A program made the position numbers and the translations under genes. From Methylibium sp. NZG (GTDB lineage: Bacteria; Pseudomonadota; Gammaproteobacteria; Burkholderiales; Burkholderiaceae_C), in the NCBI GenBank assembly GCA_001263235.1, contig LGRD01000036.1:1-64000 (forward strand): a stretch of DNA of 64,000 nucleotides, in the 5' to 3' direction. A model generated the notes under the pieces. The model worked only from the letters and a program-made list of their open reading frames with translations. It was not told the origin of the DNA and ran no database searches. Position 1 is the stretch's first letter, and every line of letters starts with the position of its first letter. Positions 6,528-16,329 of this stretch are shown piece after piece.

Positions 6528-7106
6528 ATGTTTCCAACGGCCCCCGCTTCACTGGCCCCAGACCAACCCACCGCCCCGGTCGTGACCGAGTTGCTGCGAG
6601 CCGTAGACGCCGGCACCCCCGGCGCACGCGACGAACTCATCTGTGCTGTCTATGCCGAGATGCGTCTGGTCGCGCGGCGCATGCTGCACGGTGGGCGCTT
6701 GCCGTGGCGCGTTTCGCCGGCCGAGCTGGTGCAGAACACCGCGCTGAAGCTGATGGTGCAACAACGGCTCGCCGCGCGCGACCGAAGCCGGTTCATCGCC
6801 TGCTCGGCGCAATTGGTGCGCCGCGTGTTGTTGGACCACACCCAGCGCGGCAACGGCACCACGCGTGTGACACTCGTGTCGGCACTGGCCGAGGAACCCC
6901 CGGAAGAGGTCGCACTGGACACGCTGCACGGCGCGCTCGAGAGGCTGGCTCGCGTCTCCGCAGAGCAGGTCCGGCTCGTTGAGCTGCGCCACTTTGGCGG
7001 CATGAGTGTGGACGAGATTGCCGAGCTGGATGGCAACTCGGCCGCGGCCGTGCAGGGCCACTGGCGAGTCACGCGCGCGTGGCTGCGCGACGCGCTGGCG
7101 CACTGA
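6528..7106 (+). CDS. ECF-like RNA polymerase sigma factor (Sig70_X6/TIGR02999 type)
   Basis: 192 residues. A region-2-like segment runs from about 20 to 100 (ELICAVYAEMRLVARRML, SPAELVQNTALKLM and FIACSAQLVRRVLLDHTQ). A region-4-like helix-turn-helix lies at the C-terminus (VRLVELRHFGGMSVDEIAELDG then VQGHWRVTRAWLRDAL). This matches the ECF subfamily whose members carry HTQR-like text and are often found beside protein kinases or peptidases. Here no kinase or anti-sigma gene is adjacent. The partner gene is divergent (EEP) and the next downstream gene is a transglutaminase. Regulation and targets are unknown. Confidence 0.85.
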   Translation: MFPTAPASLAPDQPTAPVVTELLRAVDAGTPGARDELICAVYAEMRLVARRMLHGGRLPWRVSPAELVQNTALKLMVQQRLAARDRSRFIACSAQLVRRVLLDHTQRGNGTTRVTLVSALAEEPPEEVALDTLHGALERLARVSAEQVRLVELRHFGGMSVDEIAELDGNSAAAVQGHWRVTRAWLRDALAH

Positions 7107-7172
7107 CCCTCGACCGCGCTCGCCGCGGAAGGCGCGGACGGCGCGGCAGGCCGCTGGGGTTAAGCTGGTGGC

Positions 7173-8093
7173 ATGCCCATCCGCTACGACATCACCCACA
7201 CCACTGTCTACCGCTACCGCTCGCCGGTGACGTTCGGCGAGCACCGCGTGATGTTCCGCCCGCGCGACAGCCACGACCAGCGCGTGCTGGCCACCGACCT
7301 GCAGGTGAGCCCCGAGGCGACGGTGCGGCTGATCCAGGACCCGCACTCCAACTCTCTGGCGCTGGTCACGCCGCTCGGCGAAGCGACCTCGTTGCAGATC
7401 ACCTGCTCGTTCACGATCGAGCATGCGCAAAGCCCGTTCGCCGAGCTGCAGCTCTCGCCCAGCGCGCTGATCTACCCGTTTGCCTATTCGGTGGAAGAGC
7501 GCTTCGACCTGGAGCACTACATGCGCCCGCACCACGACGACCCTGACGGCGTGCTGACGCATTGGGCGCGCCAGTTCATCCGCACCGACGGCCCCACCGG
7601 CACGCGCGACCTGCTGCTCAACATGAACCAGTTCGTGCGCGACCACTTCGGCTACGCGCAGCGCGACGAAGAGGGCACGCAGACGCCGCTGGCGACGATC
7701 CAGTCCGGCGCCGGCAGCTGCCGCGACTTCGCGCTGCTGATGATGGAAGCCGTGCGCCGCCTGGGCATGGCCGCGCGGTTCGTGTCGGGCTACCTCTACG
7801 ACCCGGCACTGGACAAAGCGGCGGCCGCCACGGCCGCCACGGCCGCCGACGGCCCCGGAACCGTCGGCGCCGGCGTGACCCACGCCTGGCTGCAGGTCTA
7901 CCTGCCCGGCGCGGGTTGGGTCACGTTCGACCCCACCAACAACTTGCTCGGCGGCAACCAGCTCATCCGGGTGGGCGTGGCGCGCGACCCGAGCCAGGCC
8001 TCGCCGATCTCGGGCAGCTGGTTCGGCGCGGCCGACGCCTACCAGGGCATGACGGTCACGGTGCAGGTCAAGCGGCTGCCGGGAGGCGGCTGA
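7173..8093 (+). CDS. Transglutaminase-like cysteine protease family protein
   Basis: 306 residues. The N-terminal beta domain opens IRYDITHTTVYRYRSPV, as in bacterial transglutaminase-like proteins. The catalytic core includes the Cys in SGAGSCRDFALLMMEAVRRL, the His in GVTHAWLQVYLPG and the Asp in WVTFDPTNN, so the Cys-His-Asp triad is intact. An Ala/Thr-rich insertion (TAATAADG, about 216-228) separates Cys from His. No signal peptide is present. The family often occurs beside alpha-E and circularly-permuted ATP-grasp genes, which are absent here, so the function is undefined. Confidence 0.9.
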   Translation: MPIRYDITHTTVYRYRSPVTFGEHRVMFRPRDSHDQRVLATDLQVSPEATVRLIQDPHSNSLALVTPLGEATSLQITCSFTIEHAQSPFAELQLSPSALIYPFAYSVEERFDLEHYMRPHHDDPDGVLTHWARQFIRTDGPTGTRDLLLNMNQFVRDHFGYAQRDEEGTQTPLATIQSGAGSCRDFALLMMEAVRRLGMAARFVSGYLYDPALDKAAAATAATAADGPGTVGAGVTHAWLQVYLPGAGWVTFDPTNNLLGGNQLIRVGVARDPSQASPISGSWFGAADAYQGMTVTVQVKRLPGGG

Positions 8094-8115
8094 GGGCCGC
8101 CGAAGCTGCGCTGAT

Positions 8116-8415
8116 TCAACCCTGCGGCGCGGCCTTGCCGCGGCGGGCCACCCAGTAGGTGGCGCCCTCAGGCCCATAACGCTCCGAATGCGGCACCTCG
8201 GCGTCCAGCTCGAAGGTGTCGCCGCTGCGCAGGTGGCGCGTCTGCCCCGCCACGGTCAGCCACATCTCGCCGCCGACGACCCGCGCGCGGGCGTCGAACG
8301 GGTGGGTGTGCAGATCGACCACGGTGAGCGGTTGCCACTCGCGCACCAGCACTTCATCGAAGCCCAGTTTGCGTGCATCGGCCTCGAAGGCGTCGTATTC
8401 GCTGTGTTCGGCCAT
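8116..8415 (-). CDS. Small cupin-domain protein
   Basis: 99 residues, a single cupin. Motif 1 is VVDLHTHPFDARARVVGGEM and motif 2 is GDTFELDAEVPHSERYG, giving the two His, one acidic and one further His expected for metal binding. It is a short soluble protein found as a stand-alone gene in many Proteobacteria, with no defined substrate. It is convergent with the transglutaminase gene (22 bases apart) and divergent from the diguanylate cyclase. Confidence 0.85.
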   Translation of the reverse strand: MAEHSEYDAFEADARKLGFDEVLVREWQPLTVVDLHTHPFDARARVVGGEMWLTVAGQTRHLRSGDTFELDAEVPHSERYGPEGATYWVARRGKAAPQG

Positions 8416-8623
8416 CGGTTCCTCCAGGCGTCGTTTCGCCCGCAGAGGCTATCGCAAAGCCACTGAACGCTCAAGAAGCGGGCCATGCCGGCCGCATTTC
8501 GCGGCTTGGCGCCAGGTCGAAGCTGCGAATCTTCAGCACTGGACAACCGTGGCAGGTTGTCACTGGCTGGGTCGGCGTGTGCCACCGCCCACCACCGTTC
8601 GCTGCAAGCAATTCGGCCATCTC

Positions 8624-10681
8624 ATGAGACTGCAAGAATTCGCCCCGTCGCTCAAGCGCTGGACCGCCACGCTCAAGTTCAAGATCGTCGCGATGGCGGT
8701 GGCCACCGGCATGTTGTCGGCGCTCGGCACCACGCAATGGGTGCTGACGAGCACGCAGTCCGACCTCAACGCGCTCTTGCTGAACAACGACCGGCACGAC
8801 CTGGAGCGCACCGCCGCGCTGATGGCCGACAAGGTGGACATGCTCAAGCTCACGCTGGTCGGCGTGTCCCGCCGCATCGGGCCTGGGCTGTGGCAGGACC
8901 CTGCGGCGATGACGCGCTATCTGGAGGACAAGCCCGCCCTCAACGCCTTGTTCGACAACATCGTGGTGGCCGGGCCGAACGGCGGCTTGATCACGCGGCT
9001 GGTGCGCGGCGTGCCGGTGGCCGAGCTGCCCCACATCGGCGACCGCGACTACTTTCAACAAGCCCTGCTGACCGATCAGCCGGTGGTGTCGGAGCCGCTG
9101 CTGGGCCGCGCCACACAGCAGCCGCTGCTGGTGATCGCGGTGCAGGTGCCGCGGCCCGACGGCAAGCCGGCGGGCGTGCTCGCCGGCACCTTGGCGCTGC
9201 GCTCGGGCCGCCTGTTCTCCAACCTGGGCGCGGGCCAGGCCGACGGCGCGCGGAACATCGTGATCGACCGCAAGGGGGTGGTGCTGGCGCACCCCGATGC
9301 ATCCCGCGTGCTGGGCCACGCACCCGACGAACCCGGCCTGGCCGAGGTGTTCGGCCGCTGGCATGGCTCAGGCAGCCCGATCGACACGCAGGCCAGCGCC
9401 ACGTTGTCGAGCGGCTACATGGTCTCGATGGCGGGCATCCCGACCTCGGACTGGGTGCTGGTGCGCCTGACGCCGCAGGCCCTCGCCTGGCAGCCGGTGG
9501 CGGCCGCCCAGCGCACGGCGTGGCTTGCCACCATCGGCGTGGGCCTGCTGGCGGCGCTGCTGGCCGGCGCGTTGGCCTGGGGCGTGACGAGGCCGATCTC
9601 GGCGTTGCGCGAGCGCGCCGAGGCGATGTTGATCGAGCCCAACCGGCCCATGCCGGCGGCGCCGCCGGGCAACGGCGAAGTCGGCGAGCTGGCGCGTGCG
9701 TTCGACCAGGTCGTGCTGCAGCGTCAGCGCCGTCAGGGCGAAACGCAGGCCTTGCTGCAACAGCTGGAGGCGGTGCTGGACCACGCAGAGGTCGGCATCG
9801 CGCTCACACGCAATGGCCAGTTCGAGCTGGTGAGCCGGCACTTTTGCCGCATCTTCCGCTGCGACAAGCACGACATGGTCGGCCAGTCCACCCGCATGAT
9901 CCACGCCACCGACACGGCCTACCAGGCCTTCTCGGAGCGCGCGCTGCCGATGTTCATGGAGCACGGTGTCTTCGAAGGCGAGGTCGAGCTGGTGCAGCGC
10001 TCGGGCCAGCCCTTCTGGGCCCAGATGCGCGGCCGCGCGGTGGTGGCGGGCGACCGCTCGCAGGGCACGATCTGGACCGTCGAAGACGTGACCGAAGTGC
10101 GCGAACACCGCGAACGGCTGGCCTGGACGTCCAACCACGACTCGCTGACCGGCCTGGCCAACCGCGCTGCGTTCGAGGTGCTGCTGGAGCGCGCCACCGA
10201 GCGCGCCGAAGTCGAGCCGTTCTGTGCGCTGTTCATCGACCTGGACCGCTTCAAGCTCGTCAACGACACCGGCGGCCACGCGGCCGGCGACGCGCTGCTG
10301 CGCGACATCGCGCATGCGCTGGTGGCCCAGGTGCGCGGCTCCGACACGGTGGCCCGCCTGGGCGGCGACGAGTTTGCCGTGCTGCTGGCGGGTTGCCCGC
10401 TGCCGCAGGCGCTCGTGGTGGCCGAGAAGCTACGCAGCGCGGTCATCGACTACCGGCTGGTGTGGGAGCAGCACAGCTTCGGCGTGGGCGCGAGCATCGG
10501 CCTGGTGCGCGTGGACACCACGTTCACCAACGCTGCCGAGGTGCTGCGGGCTGCAGACGCGGCGTGTTACGCGGCCAAGGGGCAAGGGCGCAACTGCGTG
10601 GCGGTGTATGGGGCGCATGAGGCGCATAAGGTAATGGGCGCCGCGGTGGCCGAGGGTCGCTCACCCACCACGTCGGGTTGA
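8624..10681 (+). CDS. Membrane diguanylate cyclase with dCache-type sensor, HAMP, PAS and GGDEF domains
   Basis: 685 residues. TM1 (about 20-40) and TM2 (TAWLATIGVGLLAALLAGAL, about 298-318) flank a periplasmic sensor of roughly 250 residues. It shows dCache features (HIGDRDYFQQAL, PLLVIAVQVPRPDGKPAGVL and GVVLAHPDASRVLGH). A HAMP domain follows, then a PAS domain (about 375-500) and a C-terminal GGDEF domain. The catalytic RLGGDEFAVLL and the upstream RGSD inhibitory I-site are intact, so it should make cyclic di-GMP under product feedback. The start at 8624 was chosen over a longer frame because the signal anchor begins there. The ligand is unknown. Confidence 0.92.
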   Translation: MRLQEFAPSLKRWTATLKFKIVAMAVATGMLSALGTTQWVLTSTQSDLNALLLNNDRHDLERTAALMADKVDMLKLTLVGVSRRIGPGLWQDPAAMTRYLEDKPALNALFDNIVVAGPNGGLITRLVRGVPVAELPHIGDRDYFQQALLTDQPVVSEPLLGRATQQPLLVIAVQVPRPDGKPAGVLAGTLALRSGRLFSNLGAGQADGARNIVIDRKGVVLAHPDASRVLGHAPDEPGLAEVFGRWHGSGSPIDTQASATLSSGYMVSMAGIPTSDWVLVRLTPQALAWQPVAAAQRTAWLATIGVGLLAALLAGALAWGVTRPISALRERAEAMLIEPNRPMPAAPPGNGEVGELARAFDQVVLQRQRRQGETQALLQQLEAVLDHAEVGIALTRNGQFELVSRHFCRIFRCDKHDMVGQSTRMIHATDTAYQAFSERALPMFMEHGVFEGEVELVQRSGQPFWAQMRGRAVVAGDRSQGTIWTVEDVTEVREHRERLAWTSNHDSLTGLANRAAFEVLLERATERAEVEPFCALFIDLDRFKLVNDTGGHAAGDALLRDIAHALVAQVRGSDTVARLGGDEFAVLLAGCPLPQALVVAEKLRSAVIDYRLVWEQHSFGVGASIGLVRVDTTFTNAAEVLRAADAACYAAKGQGRNCVAVYGAHEAHKVMGAAVAEGRSPTTSG

Positions 10682-10844
10682 ACCCGCGCTGAAGTCCCGT
10701 TGAACCTGCGCGCTGAACTGCGGCTCAACCCGGCGAATCCGCAGTCTGTCGCAAACCGATTTCCTGCAAGCCGATCGACTCCTAGAGTTCACTCCAACGC
10801 GGCATCAACACCGCGCGAGTGCCACCCGCTACCAGGAGCCCACC

Positions 10845-11072
10845 ATGATCGACCGCTTCTTCTTCTCTGCGCTGACCTTCTGCCTGCTCGCCGGCGGTAC
10901 GCTGGCCATCGGGTCGGCGTGGTTCGAAAGCCCACCCGCCGCACCCACCGCCGCGCGGGTGGTGCAGGTCGTCCAATTGCCGCCGGTGGTGATCACTGGC
11001 AAGCGCATCGAAAGCAGCCGGACCTTGGCGCAGACCGAAGCAGTGGAGCCTGCGGCCAGCACGCTGCGCTGA
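10845..11072 (+). CDS. Small secreted or membrane-anchored hypothetical protein
   Basis: 75 residues from an ATG with an AGGAG ribosome site in the preceding bases. It has one hydrophobic segment (FFFSALTFCLLAGGTLAIGSAW) acting as a signal or anchor, then a short Pro/Val-rich region (VVQVVQLPPVVITGKRIESS) and a soluble tail. The 'LPPVVITGKR' motif recurs, from memory, in other short Burkholderiales proteins, but the function is unknown. It lies between the cyclase and the converging LytTR regulator. The 163 bases upstream show no clear promoter. Confidence 0.7.
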   Translation: MIDRFFFSALTFCLLAGGTLAIGSAWFESPPAAPTAARVVQVVQLPPVVITGKRIESSRTLAQTEAVEPAASTLR

Positions 11073-11108
11073 ATCAGCTCACGCAGCATCAGGCCGGCCA
11101 GCCCGGCT

Positions 11109-11963
11109 TCACATTTGCCGAAACAGGTGAATGAAGCTGCGGCTCACCGGCAGCATGTCCTTGCGGCCCTTGAGTTCGACCTCGGCGGTTTCGTTCAGCC
11201 CCCGATGCACCTGCGCCACCTGGTGCAGGTTGACGATCACCGAGCGGTGGATCTGCGCGAAGCGTTCGGGGTCGAGTTCGTCGGCGAGTTCGCGGATGCC
11301 CTTGCGGATCAGCGCCTCGCCGCCGTCCCACACCACCAGCGTGTACTTTTCGTCGGCGCGCAGGTAGGCGATCTGCTCGACCGGGATGAGCCGCACGCTC
11401 GTTCCCACAGACGCCCTGATCCACTGCAGGTGGCCTCGCGCGGGGGCGCCGCTGCGCCGCTTCAGCTCGGCGGCGAGGTGGTCGAGCAGCGTGTCGAGCG
11501 CGGCGCCAGCCAGGGGCGGCGCGGGCAGCACCGGTGTCGTGTCGCCCGCCGCTTCCGAAGTCCGCGCCGCCGCCAGCCGCGCCTGCAGCCGCTGCACCGT
11601 GTCGGCCAGACGCGGTTCGTCGAAAGGCTTGACGAGGTAGTCCAGCGCACCTTGCTCGAAAGCCTGCACTGCGTACTGCTCATAGGCGGTCACGAAGACG
11701 ATCTGCGCGCGCCGCGCCACCGAGCGCGCCGCCTCGATGCCGTTCAGGCCGGGCATGTGAACGTCGAGGAACACGACCTGCGGGGCGTGCGTGTCGAACA
11801 GCTCCACTGCCTCGCGCCCGTTTCGCGCTTCGGCCACCACGGCGAGCTCGGGCCACAGGCGCGCGAGGTGCGTGCGCAGCCGCTCGCGCAGCAGCGGCTC
11901 GTCGTCGGCGATCAGCGCCGTTGGGCCGCGCGCCCGACCCGTTTCGTTGCCCACTTCACTCAC
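11109..11963 (-). CDS. LytTR-family response regulator
   Basis: 284 residues from the GTG at 11963. The receiver domain (about 12-125) has the acidic pair in ALIADDEPLLRERL, the phosphoacceptor Asp in QVVFLDVHMPG, the Thr in VFVTAYEQYAV and the Lys in LDYLVKPFDEP. The LytTR DNA-binding domain (about 185-284) contains VRLIPVEQIAYLRADEKYT, RSVIVNLHQVAQ and the typical end PVSRSFIHLFRQM. The GTGA overlap with the upstream histidine kinase shows they are a cognate pair translated together. Targets are unknown. A frame extending further upstream is antisense noise over the kinase gene. Confidence 0.93.
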   Translation of the reverse strand: MSEVGNETGRARGPTALIADDEPLLRERLRTHLARLWPELAVVAEARNGREAVELFDTHAPQVVFLDVHMPGLNGIEAARSVARRAQIVFVTAYEQYAVQAFEQGALDYLVKPFDEPRLADTVQRLQARLAAARTSEAAGDTTPVLPAPPLAGAALDTLLDHLAAELKRRSGAPARGHLQWIRASVGTSVRLIPVEQIAYLRADEKYTLVVWDGGEALIRKGIRELADELDPERFAQIHRSVIVNLHQVAQVHRGLNETAEVELKGRKDMLPVSRSFIHLFRQM

Positions 11964-13129
11964 GACGCGGCCACGCTGGCAGGCCCAGCGGGCGGCAACA
12001 CGATCTGCGCGCGCACGCCGTGCGGTGCGCGCTCCAGCAGCTCCAGCCGCGCCGCCGGCCCGCCGTGGGCGGCCAGGCGGGCGCGCAGGTTGGCCAGACC
12101 GGTGGCCTGCGGCGCCGCGCCGCGGTGGGCGATTTCTTCGTGCGGGCCGGGCCGGCTGTTGCGGCTCGGGCCACCGTGCAGGCGCATGCCGACACCGCTG
12201 TCTTCGACCCACACCTGAAGCTCGCCGCTGGTGGCGCCGCGCCGTGCGCCGACTTCGATGTGGCCGCCCTGCTCGCTGGGGTCGATGCCGTGGCGGATTG
12301 CGTTTTCGACCAGCGTCAGCAGCGCCATCGACGGGAAGGGCTCGTCGGCCAGTTCGGGCGCCACCTGCACCGCGAAGCTCAGTCGGTCGGGCATGCGCAT
12401 CTGCATCAGGTCGAGGTAGGCGCGCACCAGCGCGGCCTCGGAGCCGAGTGTGGCCTGCGCCTGGTCGAGCTGCGGCATGGCAGCGCGCAGGTAGGCGATC
12501 AGGTTGCCGAGCACGGGCGCGGCGCGCGGCGAGCCGCCCTCCACCAGCGCCTGCACATTGGCCAGTGTGTTGAACAGGAAGTGCGGCTCGATCTGAGCGT
12601 GCAGCAGCTTGAGCCGCGCGTCCAGCGCCTCCTTCTCGAGCGCGCTGCGCTTCAGCTCGAACTCGAGCCGCTCGCAGCGCGCCTCGGCGTCACGCTGCCG
12701 GTACAGCGCGCCCAGCGCCAGCACCGGGGCGATCAGGAGCGCCGTGCCGGTGATCGACAGCACGCCCCACACCCGGCCTTCGTGGCTCAACACGTTCATC
12801 AAATTGCCACCCACCGACGGCAGGTACACCGCCACCGTGGCCAGCGGCGCGGCCAGCACGATGGCCAGCACCTGCGCCAGCCAGCGCGGCAGCCAACTCG
12901 ACCGCCACAGGCTGGCCACCGCAAAGGCCAGCAGCAGCACCAGCGCGATCACCAGCACGCGCCCGAGCACGACCGGGAACGGCGTGACGAAGATCGGGTT
13001 CAGCGCCGCGGCCGCAGCCACCGCGAGCGCCAGCGTCAGCAGCACGCGCTTGAGGCTCAGCTCGGCCCGCAGCCGGCTGGCCACCGTCGGCATCGGGGAT
13101 TCGGCGAGCGCCACAGGGCTGCGGTTCAT
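11960..13129 (-). CDS. LytS-type sensor histidine kinase (His_kinase family)
   Basis: 389 residues. The N-terminal half has about four hydrophobic segments (RVLLTLALAVAAAAALNPIF, VLVIALVLLLAFAVA, WLAQVLAIVLAAPLATVAVY and ITGTALLIAPVLALGAL). A short coiled coil follows, then the kinase core: phosphoacceptor His in LLHAQIEPHFLFNTLANVQAL, N-box LVENAIRHGID and G-box DSGVGM. The architecture is that of LytS/AlgZ-like kinases without a recognisable ligand domain. It is the first gene of a two-gene operon with the LytTR regulator (4-base overlap). A simple-sequence repeat tract lies about 160-220 bases upstream of its start. Confidence 0.92.
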   Translation of the reverse strand: MNRSPVALAESPMPTVASRLRAELSLKRVLLTLALAVAAAAALNPIFVTPFPVVLGRVLVIALVLLLAFAVASLWRSSWLPRWLAQVLAIVLAAPLATVAVYLPSVGGNLMNVLSHEGRVWGVLSITGTALLIAPVLALGALYRQRDAEARCERLEFELKRSALEKEALDARLKLLHAQIEPHFLFNTLANVQALVEGGSPRAAPVLGNLIAYLRAAMPQLDQAQATLGSEAALVRAYLDLMQMRMPDRLSFAVQVAPELADEPFPSMALLTLVENAIRHGIDPSEQGGHIEVGARRGATSGELQVWVEDSGVGMRLHGGPSRNSRPGPHEEIAHRGAAPQATGLANLRARLAAHGGPAARLELLERAPHGVRAQIVLPPAGPASVAAS

Positions 13130-13285
13130 CGCGCGGAAGATACCGCGCCGGGCAGCCGCTGCCCAGCCTGTGCGGACATCGGTGCGACGAACGACGGGTT
13201 CGAGGGGCCAGACGACGCTCGGCCGGCTCGGCCCGCCTGTCGATGCGGACGTCGGAGCCCGACGCGACGCGACCCGAGGCGGCCC

Positions 13286-13352
<67 letters not shown>

Positions 13353-13363
13353 GCGGCGCGCGG

Positions 13364-16195
13364 TCAGGCGCCGGCGCGCTGCAGCTTGGCCGACAAGGCC
13401 TGCGTCAAGGTGTCGGCGCTGTCCTGCAAATGCGCCCGCGCCTCGGCGCTCAAGCCGGGGCGGCGCAGGCCGGTGTTGACGCGAGCCAGCAGCGCCTGCG
13501 CCTCCGACCGCACCAGCCCGCGCGCATCCACCCGCGACAGCGCACCCGGCCGCAGCAGCAGCGCCGCGACCCGGTTGAGGTGTTCGCGCTGCAGCTCGCG
13601 GCGCGGCGCGGGAATGTCGCCGGCCTTGGCGGCCAGCTCGCTCCACACCGAGCGATCCAGCCGCTGCAGCATGTCCGACAGCCGCAGCGCGTCTTTCGGG
13701 TCCTTGCTCTCGCTGTCCAGCAGTCGGGTCGCCACGGCGTCGCTCATCAGTTGATAGAGCACGCCGCGCTGCAACTCCAGTACTTGCGCAGCGATCGAGT
13801 AGTCGGTTTGCACCGAGTCGCCGCGGAACACCGCGTCGGTGCGCTCCTGAAAGTCCACCGCCAGCCGGCGCTGCAAGGCCGGCGAGACCGTGAAGCTGTC
13901 GGCCGCGAGGAAGCCGCTGGTGAGCAGGTCGAGCGCCTCGCGCTGCTTTGCTGCAGGCACCGGCGCGAGCGGGTCGCGGCCGCTGCCGGCGTGGTCGCGC
14001 AGCGTGCGCACGCCGCCGATCTGGCGCGCCAGCAAGCCCGCGGCGCGGCCCATGTCGCGGAACGCATAGCCGACCGAGCGGCGCAGCACCGAGTAGTCCT
14101 GGTCCTGTTTCAGCGCACGGGTTTCCTGGCGCTGCAAGAGGTCGCGGCCGATGGCCAAGCGCTTTCGCGCGAAGGCGATCACGTCGGTGCCCAGGTCCAT
14201 CTGCAGCGACTCGGGGTCGATGCCGAGGAAGTTGTCTTCGTCGGTCCCGTAGGCCAGCAGCGGCTCGGCGCCGCGCGCGGCGATGCGCGAGAGCTCGGCG
14301 TCTTCCTGCTCGGGCGCGAGCGGCCTGTAGGCGTACTCGATGGCCCAGTGGTCGTACGGCCCGAGCGTGGTGGTGAAGGGCGCGCCGTAGGCCTCGCGCG
14401 CCACACCGGGCGGCGGCAGGTTGATGGGCGAGTACTCCATCACCGAGCCCGCCAGGCTGTTGATGGCGGTGAAGGCCGGGTCGCTGATCTGCGCGTCGGT
14501 GTAGATGCGCGACGAGCGGAAGTTGTGGCGCAGCCCGAGCGTGTGGCCGACCTCGTGCATCGTCAGGTCCTTCAGGTAGGCCTGCACGAACGCTTCCGCC
14601 TCGGGGCTGGCGGGGTCGATGTCGCCACGGGCTTCGAACACGTCGAGCGCGTAGCCGAGTTGCTCGGCCGCCTGGTCGGCAAAGCTGCAGGCGGCGAGCG
14701 AACGCATGCCGCGCAGGCTGGTGGCGCCGAAGTCGGGCGCAGTGTCGGCCGCGCTGCCCAGGATCTGCGCCCGCGCCGCGCGCACGCTGCGCGAGGACAG
14801 GCTTTCGATGGCGATGTCGGCGTCCAGAATCTCGCCCGATCGCGGGTCGGCGTGGCTCGGGCCGATGGCGCCGAAGCTGGGGCCCGCGTTCGTCATCCAG
14901 CGGATCGACGCGCGGCCGAAGTCGAGCGTGTCGAAGTCGGCGTTGTCGGGCTGCATTTCAACGCGCAGCGCGTCCTTGAAGCCGATCTTCTCGAACGCCT
15001 TGTTCCACTCGAGCACGCCGGCGGTGACGGTTGCTCGGTACTTGTCGGGGATGGTGCGGTCGAGCCAGAAGGTGACGGGCTTGACCGGCTCGGACAGCGC
15101 GGCGGCCGGGTCCTTCTTCTCAAGCCGCCAGCGGTTCACGAAGCGTTGACGCGGCGTGCGTGCAATGTCGTCGGTGAAGTCGGTCAGGTTGCTGGTGAAG
15201 TAGCCCACGCGCGCGTCGGCCTTGCGGGCACGCATCGGCTGGTCGGGCAACTTGGCGATGGAGTAGTGCAGCCCGATGAACAGGCTGCGCGGGTCGGGAA
15301 CGTAGCGCGGCAGCGAGGGCGCCGGCACCCCCGGCGGCGCACCCGGCGTGGGCAGCGCGATGTTGCCGGTGGCGTAGTGGTTCAGCACCTCGATCACCAC
15401 CATCTCGGGCGTGGCGCGAACCCCAGTGATGGCCGAGTTGCGCCCGTCCAGCGCATAACCCTGGCGGTACTGCCGCTGTAGCGCCAGCCCGGTGGCGAGC
15501 ATGTCGGTCACGAACAGCGCGTTGGCCTCGACCAGCACCGACTTGCGCTCCGGGTGCGGCAGGCTCAGCACCGGCGTGCTGCCCAGCAGGCTCGGCGAAA
15601 AACCGGCCTTCACCGCGCGGCCGGTGGGCGTGCCGGCCTGGGCAATGAACTCGGTGTTGCGCGCCAGCAGTTGCATCACGTTGTGAACGCGGCGGAACTC
15701 GACGATGCCGTCGCCATCGCGCAGCATCAGGCCACCGAGGAAGCCGCTCTCACCGATGCCCGACTTGAACTTGGGCGACATGAAGAACGGCTGGTCCAGG
15801 TCGGTGGGCTTGAGCTCCAGCCAGACCTTCTCATCCTTCTGCCAGAGCGTGAACAAGCCGTCGGTGCGCTTGGCGTCCTTGATCACGTCGGCGAACGGCC
15901 GCAGCGGGCCGGGGGGTGCGGCGGGGGGCGGCGCTGCGCCAGGGGGCGCGGCGGTCGGGCTGGAAGCAGCGGTTGCGGGCGGGACGGCCGCTGCCGGTCG
16001 CGGGGTGGTTGGCGGCGCTGGTGTGGCGGCCGCGGCCACCGCTGCAGCGGCCACCGGCGCTGCCGGGGTCGCGCCCGCGCCGCCAGCCAGCGGCGCCACC
16101 GACGCGCAGCCGGCCGCCAGACCCATCAGCCAGGGCAGGGCGAGCAAGGCAGTGCGGCGCAGGGCGCGGGATTGGCGGGCGGGAGCGTGGTGCAT
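13364..16195 (-). CDS. Large zinc-dependent metalloprotease lipoprotein (DUF5117/DUF5118 type)
   Basis: 943 residues. The signal peptide is of lipoprotein type (ALLALPWLMGLAAGCAS), followed by a long Ala/Pro linker (about 35-95). The body matches secreted zincins annotated DUF5118-DUF5117-zinc metalloprotease: VWLELKPTDLDQPFFMSPKF early, then VTFWLDRTIPDKYRATVTAG, and the zinc motif HEVGHTLGLRHNF near residue 545, with Glu as general base and a third ligand expected downstream. It is predicted to be cell-envelope bound. Family members are common in Burkholderiales and Bacteroidetes, and their substrates are unknown. It stands alone as a transcription unit. Confidence 0.9.
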   Translation of the reverse strand: MHHAPARQSRALRRTALLALPWLMGLAAGCASVAPLAGGAGATPAAPVAAAAVAAAATPAPPTTPRPAAAVPPATAASSPTAAPPGAAPPPAAPPGPLRPFADVIKDAKRTDGLFTLWQKDEKVWLELKPTDLDQPFFMSPKFKSGIGESGFLGGLMLRDGDGIVEFRRVHNVMQLLARNTEFIAQAGTPTGRAVKAGFSPSLLGSTPVLSLPHPERKSVLVEANALFVTDMLATGLALQRQYRQGYALDGRNSAITGVRATPEMVVIEVLNHYATGNIALPTPGAPPGVPAPSLPRYVPDPRSLFIGLHYSIAKLPDQPMRARKADARVGYFTSNLTDFTDDIARTPRQRFVNRWRLEKKDPAAALSEPVKPVTFWLDRTIPDKYRATVTAGVLEWNKAFEKIGFKDALRVEMQPDNADFDTLDFGRASIRWMTNAGPSFGAIGPSHADPRSGEILDADIAIESLSSRSVRAARAQILGSAADTAPDFGATSLRGMRSLAACSFADQAAEQLGYALDVFEARGDIDPASPEAEAFVQAYLKDLTMHEVGHTLGLRHNFRSSRIYTDAQISDPAFTAINSLAGSVMEYSPINLPPPGVAREAYGAPFTTTLGPYDHWAIEYAYRPLAPEQEDAELSRIAARGAEPLLAYGTDEDNFLGIDPESLQMDLGTDVIAFARKRLAIGRDLLQRQETRALKQDQDYSVLRRSVGYAFRDMGRAAGLLARQIGGVRTLRDHAGSGRDPLAPVPAAKQREALDLLTSGFLAADSFTVSPALQRRLAVDFQERTDAVFRGDSVQTDYSIAAQVLELQRGVLYQLMSDAVATRLLDSESKDPKDALRLSDMLQRLDRSVWSELAAKAGDIPAPRRELQREHLNRVAALLLRPGALSRVDARGLVRSEAQALLARVNTGLRRPGLSAEARAHLQDSADTLTQALSAKLQRAGA

Positions 16196-16329
16196 GGTGG
16201 CGGCCGGGGCTTTGCGGGAGACCGGCGCGGCGCGTGCGTGGGTCCTGGCAGCCGCCCGGTGGGTGTGCTGGTGGGGTGAAACGATTCTGCCGCAGTCGTC
16301 CTGGCCGTCGGCTCGGGAATCTCCCCTCG

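Noticed and set aside
8216-8623. N-terminal extension of the diguanylate cyclase
   Set aside because: It overlaps the cupin gene antisense and lacks conserved features, and the ATG at 8624 precedes the membrane anchor.
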